Positions 1-5,187 of a stretch of 5,187 nucleotides of DNA are shown piece by piece. This DNA comes from an uncultured Oscillospiraceae bacterium (GTDB lineage Bacteria > Bacillota > Clostridia > Oscillospirales > Ruminococcaceae): positions 1-5,187 of the forward strand of contig CAJTZM010000036.1 of NCBI GenBank assembly GCA_910583935.1, written 5' to 3'. A program made the position numbers and the translations under genes. Position 1 is the stretch's first letter. Each line of letters opens with the position of its first letter. Below the pieces are notes generated by a model. It had not been told where the DNA came from, did no database searches, and saw only the letters and a program-made list of their open reading frames with translations.

Positions 1-30
1 CGCTTTGGGATCGGCCGCCTTGGGGTCGGC
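1..30. repeat. 15-bp tandem repeat (two copies) in the cheA linker
   Basis: Two near-identical 15-bp units lie side by side at 1-15 and 16-30 (CGCTTTGGGATCGGC and CGCCTTGGGGTCGGC, two mismatches). On the minus strand they encode repeated AADPK units in the CheA linker after P2. More copies may continue beyond the left edge. Linkers of this kind tolerate changes in length, so this is probably neutral slippage or expansion. Confidence 0.6.
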
Positions 31-834
31 GGCTTTCGTGTTCGCCTTGGCCGGTTCCGCCGCAGAAGCTTCCGCGGCGGCGGACTCGTTTTCCAAAAGC
101 TCATAGGTTTTGATGTTGACCGCGCTTTCGATGGTGTGCAGAACGTCGTCTACAGAGGTGCTGGGCTTAAAATCGATCAAAAAGCCGTTTTTGATGATTT
201 CAGAGCACAGCGACGCGTCGTTCTCCGGATGGGCGGGAACGGATTCCAGCTCATCGCACAGATCCTGCAGCTGACTTAACAGCATAAAGGCGCGGATGTT
301 TTCCATCTGGCAGCCCTCTTCGAAAAACACCTTAACGCGGTGCCTGCCCGCCGCCAGCACAGCAGAGGGCTCGGAAGGGGCGGCCTCCGGCGCGGCTGCG
401 GGCTCCGGCGCCTCGGAAGCGGTGCCGCGCATAACAGAGGCTAGGCGCTTCAGCTCCACGATCATGCCGCTGGCGTCTTTGTTGGCCTCTCCGCTTTCCT
501 GAACCGACTCCACCTCGCTTTTGAGGAAATCTGACGCCTCCAAAACCACGTCGAACAGCGCCCCGCTGACGCTGGTCAGCCGGTCGGGATTTTCACGGAG
601 GATAAAGAAGACGTCCTCAACAGCGTGGGCCAGAGTAGACACGCCGTTAAACTCCATCATGGCCGAAGAACCCTTTATTGTGTGCATAATCCGAAAGATC
701 TCATTGATGTGATCCTCGCTCAGGCTTTTGGATTTTTCCGATTCCAAAAGAATTTCGTCCAGTTGCTCCAAAAGTGTGTTCGATTCATAAATAAATGTTT
801 CTAACATGGGCTCCATGCTGGGATCAATCGCCAT
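1..834 (-). CDS. cheA: Chemotaxis histidine kinase CheA, N-terminal part (Hpt and P2 domains); runs off left edge
   Basis: CheA is the cytoplasmic histidine kinase that couples chemoreceptor arrays to CheY/CheB phosphorylation. Reading leftwards from 834, 278 codons are open to position 1. Residues 1-135 form an Hpt (P1) domain with the phosphosite motif RIMHTIKGSSAMM; His51 is the expected phospho-acceptor, followed by Lys54 and Gly55 as in the family. Residues 136-163 are an Ala/Pro/Glu-rich linker. Residues 164-246 (from HRVKVFFEEGCQMENIRAF) match the P2 domain that docks CheY. A second Ala/Lys/Pro linker starts at 247 and ends in AADPKAADPKA at the edge. The P3 dimerisation, P4 ATPase and P5 CheW-like domains would lie outside the window. 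Start choice: ATG at 834 has AAGGTGAT 4 nt upstream; an in-frame ATG at 855 has no such site. The gene is divergent from the other genes here, so it has its own upstream region. Seen: motifs. Known: domain roles. Very secure. Confidence 0.96.
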   Translation of the reverse strand, partial: MAIDPSMEPMLETFIYESNTLLEQLDEILLESEKSKSLSEDHINEIFRIMHTIKGSSAMMEFNGVSTLAHAVEDVFFILRENPDRLTSVSGALFDVVLEASDFLKSEVESVQESGEANKDASGMIVELKRLASVMRGTASEAPEPAAAPEAAPSEPSAVLAAGRHRVKVFFEEGCQMENIRAFMLLSQLQDLCDELESVPAHPENDASLCSEIIKNGFLIDFKPSTSVDDVLHTIESAVNIKTYELLENESAAAEASAAEPAKANTKAADPKAADPKA

Positions 835-838
835 TGCA

Positions 839-846
839 ATCACCTT
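839..846 (-). promoter_or_regulatory. Ribosome-binding site of cheA (AAGGTGAT)
   Basis: On the minus strand AAGGTGAT precedes the cheA ATG by 4 nt. GGTGAT pairs with the distal part of the Firmicute anti-Shine-Dalgarno sequence (complement GGAGGTGATC). The same octamer precedes the FtsA-like gene. It supports the ATG at 834 over the in-frame ATG at 855. Confidence 0.7.
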
Positions 847-872
847 CAGTTTCATCAGATTCGTTTGACTCA

Positions 873-878
873 ATAATA
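873..878 (-). promoter_or_regulatory. Possible -10 box for cheA
   Basis: On the minus strand TATTAT matches TATAAT at five of six positions and lies 38 nt upstream of the cheA ATG, a plausible place for a leader of roughly 30 nt. No recognisable -35 hexamer (TTGACA-like) occurs 16-19 nt further upstream, and the region is AT-rich, so a chance match is quite possible. The palindrome at 879-892 would sit in the spacer directly upstream of this box. Confidence 0.25.
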
Positions 879-892
879 AGCCTATGCAGGCT
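879..892. repeat. Perfect 14-bp interrupted palindrome, possible operator
   Basis: AGCCT-ATGC-AGGCT is an exact inverted repeat with 5-bp arms and a 4-nt centre, 45 nt upstream of the cheA start. It could be a dimeric regulator site, or a short hairpin if transcribed. It touches the possible cheA -10 box. On the plus strand it is followed by CTTTCTATTT, which is too poor in T for a convincing terminator, and the stem is short. Function is unassigned. Confidence 0.4.
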
Positions 893-1000
893 CTTTCTAT
901 TTATCTATTCGACAGGTTTAGTAAAAACCCAACTACAATCTCTTGTGTTCTTTTCATTTTGTACGATAAGTATGTATGTAAGGTATTAAAATTTTTTGGG

Positions 1001-1039
1001 AAGGGAGGCGGCCCGGTCCTTTGGCGCCGGGAAAACAGG
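1001..1039 (+). promoter_or_regulatory. Unusual ribosome-binding region: distant AAGGGAGG with intervening hairpin
   Basis: AAGGGAGG at 1001-1008 is the only strong Shine-Dalgarno sequence before the ATG at 1040, but it is 31 nt away. Between them CCCGG (1012-1016) can pair with CCGGG (1027-1031) around a 10-nt loop. If this stem forms, the effective distance drops to about 11 nt (3 nt before and 8 nt after the stem). No in-frame ATG, GTG or TTG lies between 1008 and 1040. AGG at 1037-1039 is too close to the ATG to serve as the main site. The pairing is seen in sequence; its role is inference. Confidence 0.4.
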
Positions 1040-2446
1040 ATGGCGGACATTTTGCGCGTAACGACCCCTCTAGTCAATAAAGCCCAAACGCCCGAGGCGA
1101 AGCGCAGCGTAGATCTTGCGGCCCAGTTCCCCCTGCAGGACGTCTCCCGGGTGACAAAGCCCAGCTCCCAGTCGGAGCTGCTTTCGCAGAACAACGGACT
1201 GATTCAGCAGGAGGAAACCTCAGCCCTGCTTTTAAATCTGTTAAAGGACCCTTCCGTTACGGTGAGCTTTCTCAAGGGGATTTCGGCCATGGAGGCGGTC
1301 ATCCGCCTGCTGCCGGCGAATAACAATCCCTTCACCCAGGAGCTGGAGCAGATGTTTGGGGAAATGCTGGTGCCCTCCGACCAGATCGCGCAGGAAATGG
1401 GGCGGCAGGAATCGGCCTCGACCTTTTTTAAGGGGGAATTGTTTGAGCTTTTGCGCGATGCGATCCGCCAGAACCCGGAGCAGACCGGCCTGCGGGAGAC
1501 CACCGTGTCGTTTTTAAAGGCTTTGACGCTGTATTATACCCGGCAGGAGGCCTTAGGGTCGGTGGCCAACAGCCTGCAGTATCTGTCCGACAGCCTTTCG
1601 GCCAGCAGGACCCTGTCCCAAAAGCTGGCGGCCTTGGCGGCCCGGTACCTGGCCGAGGACGCGCCCGAATCCTTTCGGGACCTGCGCCAGGCTACCCTGA
1701 ACGCTTTAAAAGAGGTGCAGGACAGCATCCTTTTTTCCGGCAAAACAGAAAAAATTGTCAAGATGATCATTTACAATCTTTCCAGGTATAATGATAACGG
1801 CGACTTTTTAAGGGAATCGGTTTCCCGGATGCTTTTGCAGCTGCATGGAGACAAAATGCGGGAGCAGTTTTTGCAGTCGCTGGAAAGCTTTCTGGAACAG
1901 GCAAAGGAGCCCAAGCAGGACGGGTCCTCCGCCATGGGGGCGCTTACACGCATTCTGGAGCGGCAGACCCAGAGCGAGGATCTGATGGCCCTTAACTCGG
2001 AGCGCATGGAGAAGATCATCTACAGCCTGCTTTCCTCTCCGTGCAACTTTACGCCGCTGCTTCATTTTGTCCTGCCGGTGCAGTTTGAGGATCTGCAGTC
2101 CTTCGCGGAGATCTGGATCAACCCCAACGGGGAGGAGGACGAAAGGGACCGTCCGTCCGACGGGACCCGGGCCATTCACATGCTGCTGTCGTTTGAAATT
2201 GACAGCATCGGCCATTTTGAGCTGGAGCTGTTCGTGCGGGAAAAGGTGATCGACTTTTCTTTGTTTTGTCCGCCTGCGTACGCCTCGGTTTACGATTCCT
2301 TGCAAAAGGAGTTTCGAAGCTGCGCCGGGCAAACGGGCTACCGTATTGGGGAAATTCATGTGGACCGGCTGCAGAATCCGCGCTCGCTGATGGATGTGTT
2401 CCGGTCGCTGCCATATAAAAGGACGGGTGTCGATGTCAAAATCTAA
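1040..2446 (+). CDS. FliK-like protein (YlqG type): helical N-terminal region plus hook-length-control-like C-terminal domain
   Basis: The product is 468 residues with no signal peptide or membrane segment. Residues 1-60 look disordered; about 60-330 is mostly helical and rich in Leu, Gln, Glu and Ser, with no motif I recognise. The C-terminal part is the informative one: FAEIWINPNGEED (355-367), then LLSFEIDSIGHFELELFV (382-399), a short beta segment, and a helix ending in YRIGEIHVDRL (434-444). This order (beta strand, 'lG.vevel', helix, final strand) resembles the C-terminal domain of flagellar hook-length control proteins. The next gene is an FlhB C-terminal homologue, as in the ylqG-ylqH pair of Bacillus, which supports the link: FliK C-terminal domains act on FlhB-type export switches. 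Start: the ATG at 1040 is chosen over an open extension to 884, which would run through AT-rich non-coding-like DNA and start inside the palindrome. The stop overlaps the next gene by 14 bp. A role in export switching is inferred; the family call is fairly good, the exact function unknown. Confidence 0.75.
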   Translation: MADILRVTTPLVNKAQTPEAKRSVDLAAQFPLQDVSRVTKPSSQSELLSQNNGLIQQEETSALLLNLLKDPSVTVSFLKGISAMEAVIRLLPANNNPFTQELEQMFGEMLVPSDQIAQEMGRQESASTFFKGELFELLRDAIRQNPEQTGLRETTVSFLKALTLYYTRQEALGSVANSLQYLSDSLSASRTLSQKLAALAARYLAEDAPESFRDLRQATLNALKEVQDSILFSGKTEKIVKMIIYNLSRYNDNGDFLRESVSRMLLQLHGDKMREQFLQSLESFLEQAKEPKQDGSSAMGALTRILERQTQSEDLMALNSERMEKIIYSLLSSPCNFTPLLHFVLPVQFEDLQSFAEIWINPNGEEDERDRPSDGTRAIHMLLSFEIDSIGHFELELFVREKVIDFSLFCPPAYASVYDSLQKEFRSCAGQTGYRIGEIHVDRLQNPRSLMDVFRSLPYKRTGVDVKI

Positions 2447-2747
2447 AAAGAACAAGGCGGTTGCCTTAAAATATAATGTAGAGGAGGACCTGGCGCCGAT
2501 TGTCATTGCCTCCGGCTACGGCGAGATCGCCCAGCGGATTATTGATGTGGCGGAGCAGCGGGGGATTCCCGTGTTTCGGGACGACAGCGCCGTGTCGCTT
2601 TTATGCATGCTCGAGGTGGGCAGCAATATCCCGCCGGAGCTTTACGAGGTGGTGGCGGCCATTTACTGCCAGCTGCTTCGGGCGTCCTACAAAATCAAAA
2701 ACGGGCACGACCCGATCCCGAAGGAGCCGCAAAATAAAATAGACTGA
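2433..2747 (+). CDS. FlhB C-terminal-domain homologue (FlhX/YlqH type, EscU/YscU/HrcU export-switch family)
   Basis: The product is 104 residues, soluble, and matches only the cytoplasmic C-terminal domain of FlhB; the four-helix membrane part is absent. Visible family hallmarks are AVALKY (9-14), LAPIVIASGYGEIAQRI (20-36), AEQRGIPVFRD (40-50) and IPPELYEVVAAIY (66-78). In FlhB the residues before AVALKY are NPTHY, where autocleavage occurs; here they are SKKNK, so the protein cannot be cleaved in the usual way. It resembles the post-cleavage C-terminal fragment of FlhB. In some bacteria such stand-alone proteins (FlhX) can substitute for that fragment in flagellar export. Start: ATG at 2433 with AAGGA nine nt upstream; a GTG at 2427 is too close to that site. 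It overlaps the FliK-like gene by 14 bp, suggesting coupled translation, and lies 28 bp before the PilZ gene. The tail (84-104) is Lys-rich and polar. Family call is secure; the partner is inferred. Confidence 0.9.
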   Translation: MSKSKKNKAVALKYNVEEDLAPIVIASGYGEIAQRIIDVAEQRGIPVFRDDSAVSLLCMLEVGSNIPPELYEVVAAIYCQLLRASYKIKNGHDPIPKEPQNKID

Positions 2748-2757
2748 CCACGAGGTT

Positions 2758-2767
2758 GGAGGAAGGA
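2758..2767 (+). promoter_or_regulatory. Ribosome-binding site of the PilZ gene
   Basis: GGAGGAAGGA carries two overlapping Shine-Dalgarno matches, GGAGG 13 nt and AAGGA 8 nt before the ATG at 2776. The second has the more usual spacing. It fixes this start and suggests strong translation. Confidence 0.75.
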
Positions 2768-2775
2768 CGAACGAC

Positions 2776-3402
2776 ATGCTTTCAAAGGAATACAACGGTT
2801 CGATGTGCGAAGTAACCAGTATGGATAACAAGCTGATTGTCACCGGCTTCATCCGAATGACGGACGAGGGAGTGGAAATCTATAATAATGGGGACCGTAT
2901 GCCGGTTTTAAAATTTGGCTCTCAGGTAAAGCTTTCTTTACACAATCCGCAGCTGGGTATGCAGGTGATGGCCGGAGAGGTGTATCTGTCCGATCCAACA
3001 TTTTTGCGGTTGGTCAAGCTGCAGGTTTTTGCCGAGTATGAAAAACGGCGCTTTTTCCGCCTTACCATCGACCACAGCGCCGATTTGATCCCGATAGGCA
3101 AGGACGGTGCGCAGCGGCGGGGCGGGAAAATCCCCGTCCGCGTAAAGGATGTGAGTCTGTGCGGGCTGCAGTTTGAATGCGAGGAGCCGCTAGCCTTGGG
3201 TGGCCATTACCGGATCCGGATTGCACTGCAGGATAACCTTTTGGAAACACTGGATTTTGTTATACGCAGAGTATTGCCGCGGGACAAAAACAAAAACCGG
3301 TATGGCGGCGAATTTTTGGAGCTGACCGCTCATGCGGAGCAGCGGCTGTGCAGCTTTATTTTTAATCAGCAGCAAAAGCAGATTCGGCGCAGCCGCAGCT
3401 GA
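2776..3402 (+). CDS. YcgR-like PilZ domain protein, c-di-GMP receptor
   Basis: The product is 208 residues and probably cytoplasmic. Residues 1-88 form a beta-rich N-terminal domain like the YcgR-N/YcgR_2 part of flagellar brake proteins. Residues 89-195 form a PilZ domain. Both c-di-GMP-binding motifs are intact: RxxxR as RRFFR (91-95) and DxSxxG as DVSLCG (125-130); a typical closing strand RYGGEFLEL follows (175-183). In YcgR/YpfA(DgrA)-type proteins c-di-GMP binding slows or stops the flagellar motor, through FliG/FliM or MotA depending on the species. The length and two-domain order fit that family. The C-terminal tail is basic and Gln-rich (QQQKQIRRSRS). Neighbours: 28 bp after the FlhX gene and 31 bp before the FtsA-like gene, likely the same operon. 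This makes a motility role likely, but PilZ proteins can also control secretion or polysaccharide export. Domain assignment is secure; target is inferred. Confidence 0.92.
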   Translation: MLSKEYNGSMCEVTSMDNKLIVTGFIRMTDEGVEIYNNGDRMPVLKFGSQVKLSLHNPQLGMQVMAGEVYLSDPTFLRLVKLQVFAEYEKRRFFRLTIDHSADLIPIGKDGAQRRGGKIPVRVKDVSLCGLQFECEEPLALGGHYRIRIALQDNLLETLDFVIRRVLPRDKNKNRYGGEFLELTAHAEQRLCSFIFNQQQKQIRRSRS

Positions 3403-3422
3403 CCGGTCCGGAAGAAAAGGGT

Positions 3423-3430
3423 AAGGTGAT
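3423..3430 (+). promoter_or_regulatory. Ribosome-binding site of the FtsA-like gene (AAGGTGAT)
   Basis: AAGGTGAT lies 3 nt before the ATG at 3434, identical to the octamer before cheA. Pairing is with the GGTGAT part of the extended Shine-Dalgarno sequence, which explains the short spacing. It supports this start. Confidence 0.7.
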
Positions 3431-3433
3431 TGG

Positions 3434-5187
3434 ATGAAAGCGGAGGAATTGGTTTTTGTTCTGGACATCGGTACGCGCAGTGTGATTGGGCTTGTGGGAA
3501 AGGCCCACGACGGTATGCTGGAGGTGCTGTGCGTGGAATCGGCGGAGCATTCTTCCCGGGCGGTGGTGGACGGACAGATTGAGGACATTGAGCAGACGGC
3601 CAAAATCGCCGGAAGGGTGAAGGCGCGGCTGGAGGATTCCCTGGGCGTAAAGCTGCGGGAGGTCCACGTAGCGGCGGCGGGAAGGGTGCTGCGCACCGAG
3701 CGGGTTTTCTGCGCCGTGGAGATGGACAGCAGCCGGCCCATTGAGGAAAAGGACATGCTGGCGCTGGAAACCGCCGCTCTGCAGAAGGCTTATGAGAGCC
3801 TGTCGGAAAACCTGCCGGAGGGGACGGCCGTCAATTTTTGTAGCGTGGGCCACAGCGTTGTGGGCTATCAGCTGGACGGATACGCCTTTTCTACTTTGAT
3901 GGGCCATCGGGGGAAAAAGGCCAGCGTAGAGATGATCGCGACCTTTTTGCCCAATGAGGTGGTGGAAAGCCTGTATACGGCCATGTCGATGCTGGATCTT
4001 TCCATTGCCAGCATGACGCTGGAGCCGATTGCGGCCATGAATGCGGTGGTGCCCAAGGAGCTGCATCTTTTGAACATCGCTTTGGTGGATGTGGGGGCGG
4101 GGACCTCGGATATTGCGGTGACCGACAAGGGCAGCATCTGCGGCTATACCATGGCCACGGTTGCGGGCGACGAGATCACCGAATGCGTAATGCAGGAGCT
4201 GCTGGTGGACTTTTCTACGGCGGAGCAGGTGAAATTTGCCATCGGCGCCGGAAAAAAGACCATTGAATACCAGGACGTGCTGGGCTTTCCGTATACGGTG
4301 GAGCGGGAGGATTTGCTGGAGCGCCTTTTGCCGGCGATTGAGGATTTGGCGCACAGAATCGCAGAAGGCATTTTAAGCATCAACAGCGAGCCGCCCAAGG
4401 CGGTGTTTATGGTGGGCGGCGGCAGCCGCACGCCGGACCTATGCAAATTTGTGGCCAAGGCCCTTTCGGTGGACGAAAAGCGGGTGGCCATCGGCAGCAG
4501 CAATTACATGAAGCGTCAAATCCAGGCGGAGGACAAATATCTCAGCGCCGAATACGCAACGCCGGTGGGAATCGCGGTTACCGCCATGCAGTCCGGCTCC
4601 GGCGAGGGGATGACGGTTCTGGTCAACGGAACGCGGCTGCATCTGCTGGGCGCTTCGATGACGGTGATGGAGGCGCTGCGGCGCGGCGGATACCAGTACG
4701 GGCAGATTATGGGCCGTTCGGGTAAAAATGTGATCTTTGAATACAACGGGGAGCGCAGAGTCGTCAGAGGAAGCCCCTATACGCTGGCGCAGATTCAGGT
4801 CAACGGCGCGGTGGCGGGGCTTTCGACCCTTTTGCAGGCGGGGGACAGCATCGCGTTTGTCCCGGCTTCCGACGGGGAGGACGCGGCGCCGCGCCTGCGC
4901 GATTTAGAGGAGCGCTGGGAGCCGTTTGAGGTGGAGCTGTTCGGCACGCCGGTCCCGGCGGGAACGGTAGGCTATATCAACGGGGCGCTGGCGCAGCCGG
5001 ACCAGCCGGTCCAGCAGATGGACAACGTGATTGTCCAGCGAATCGACACCGTGGGCGCACTTTTGGAAAGCATGGGCTTTGCCAAACAGCCCCAGGAGCT
5101 GACGGTCAACGGAAGTCCCTGCATCGGCCTGGAGCAGAATCTGTTTGCCGGCGACGTGATCGCCTTAAAAGGCCAGATGCCGCCTGC
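3434..5187 (+). CDS. FtsA/PilM-like ASKHA ATPase with C-terminal beta-grasp-like repeats; runs off right edge
   Basis: 584 codons are open to the edge, plus two bases. All three ASKHA (actin-like) nucleotide-binding motifs are present: phosphate-1 LDIGTRSVIGLV (10-21), phosphate-2 VDVGAGTSDIAV (218-229) and adenosine MVGGGSRTPDL (326-336). Between the first two, residues about 75-200 resemble the SHS2/1C insertion of FtsA and PilM rather than MreB or Hsp70 (VHVAAAGRVL; later LEPIAAMNAVV). The ATPase core ends near 388. FtsA is usually 400-450 residues and ends in a membrane-binding amphipathic helix; here the chain continues for at least 196 residues with VNG...GD.I elements that look like two beta-grasp-type units (394-477 and 498-580). 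No signal peptide or membrane segment is seen. FtsA tethers FtsZ to the membrane and PilM is the cytoplasmic part of type IV pilus machinery; which applies here is open. No ftsZ lies in the window and the neighbours are motility genes, so this is probably a paralogue, not the division FtsA. Superfamily call is secure; role unknown. Confidence 0.85.
   Translation, partial: MKAEELVFVLDIGTRSVIGLVGKAHDGMLEVLCVESAEHSSRAVVDGQIEDIEQTAKIAGRVKARLEDSLGVKLREVHVAAAGRVLRTERVFCAVEMDSSRPIEEKDMLALETAALQKAYESLSENLPEGTAVNFCSVGHSVVGYQLDGYAFSTLMGHRGKKASVEMIATFLPNEVVESLYTAMSMLDLSIASMTLEPIAAMNAVVPKELHLLNIALVDVGAGTSDIAVTDKGSICGYTMATVAGDEITECVMQELLVDFSTAEQVKFAIGAGKKTIEYQDVLGFPYTVEREDLLERLLPAIEDLAHRIAEGILSINSEPPKAVFMVGGGSRTPDLCKFVAKALSVDEKRVAIGSSNYMKRQIQAEDKYLSAEYATPVGIAVTAMQSGSGEGMTVLVNGTRLHLLGASMTVMEALRRGGYQYGQIMGRSGKNVIFEYNGERRVVRGSPYTLAQIQVNGAVAGLSTLLQAGDSIAFVPASDGEDAAPRLRDLEERWEPFEVELFGTPVPAGTVGYINGALAQPDQPVQQMDNVIVQRIDTVGALLESMGFAKQPQELTVNGSPCIGLEQNLFAGDVIALKGQMPP

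Larger units (their letters stand above)
835..1039. promoter_or_regulatory. Divergent AT-rich intergenic region between cheA and the rightward operon
   Basis: This 205-bp stretch is much richer in A and T than the flanking genes. It must carry the start signals for rightward transcription, and possibly for cheA, because the two flanking genes point away from each other. I see the palindrome at 879-892, a possible cheA -10 box at 873-878, short A and T tracts, and a purine-rich ribosome-binding stretch at 1001-1008. I looked for a flagellar sigma-D/sigma-28 promoter (TAAA, about 15 nt, GCCGATAT) on both strands and found none. I also found no convincing sigma-A pair for the rightward genes. 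No small gene is supported. Confidence 0.6.

Noticed and set aside
879..902. Rho-independent terminator formed by the palindrome and following T-rich stretch
   Set aside because: The stem has only five base pairs, the following CTTTCTATTT is not a real T run, and no gene ends upstream of it on the plus strand.
901..992. Sigma-28 (SigD) or sigma-A promoter for the rightward operon
   Set aside because: CGATAA at 964-969 resembles a sigma-28 -10 element, but no TAAA lies about 15 nt upstream. TTGTAC (959-964) with TATTAA (984-989) is a weak sigma-A pair with 19-nt spacing. Neither is strong enough to annotate.
884..1039. Upstream in-frame extension of the FliK-like gene to an ATG at 884
   Set aside because: The added 52 residues come from AT-rich intergenic DNA, begin inside the palindrome, lack a ribosome-binding site, and do not look like protein of the same composition.
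1808..2506. 232-codon open frame on the minus strand opposite the FliK-like gene
   Set aside because: Same reason: no ribosome-binding site, no domain, composition typical of an antisense frame, and the plus strand carries a supported gene.
3401..3408. GACCGGTC palindrome at the end of the PilZ gene
   Set aside because: An 8-bp palindrome overlapping a stop codon in GC-rich DNA is expected by chance, and no T run follows it.
3362..4354. 330-codon open frame on the minus strand opposite the FtsA-like gene
   Set aside because: It lies opposite a gene with three clear ATPase motifs; its translation is rich in His, Arg and Gln without any domain. It is a shadow caused by GC-rich codon use.

Overview
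The window looks like chromosomal DNA of a motile, GC-rich member of the Clostridia. An Oscillospiraceae/Ruminococcaceae-type genome is my best guess, from the CheA phosphosite context, the FliK-like/FlhX pair and the strong GGAGG/GGTGAT ribosome-binding sites. This placement is inference. No rRNA, tRNA, CRISPR array, insertion sequence or phage gene is visible.

Layout: on the minus strand, 1-834 encodes the first 278 residues of the chemotaxis histidine kinase CheA (Hpt domain, linker, CheY-binding P2 domain, start of a second linker); the gene leaves the window on the left. Positions 835-1039 form an AT-rich divergent intergenic region. It holds a perfect 14-bp palindrome, a possible -10 box for cheA, and an unusual ribosome-binding region for the rightward genes. 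On the plus strand four tightly packed genes follow and probably form one operon: a 468-residue protein with a FliK-like C-terminal domain (1040-2446); a 104-residue FlhB C-terminal-domain homologue (FlhX/YlqH type) lacking the NPTH cleavage motif (2433-2747); a 208-residue YcgR-like PilZ protein with intact c-di-GMP-binding motifs (2776-3402); and the first 584 residues of an FtsA/PilM-like ASKHA ATPase with an unusual C-terminal extension (3434 to the right edge).

How they may fit together: CheA, the FliK-like/FlhX pair and the PilZ protein all belong to motility (chemotaxis signalling, type III export substrate control, c-di-GMP control). The FtsA-like ATPase is the outlier. Its extension carries repeated VNG...GD.I elements that look like two beta-grasp-type units. 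Its co-transcription with FlhX and PilZ genes is the most interesting point of the window. I see no clearly new defence or mobile system here.
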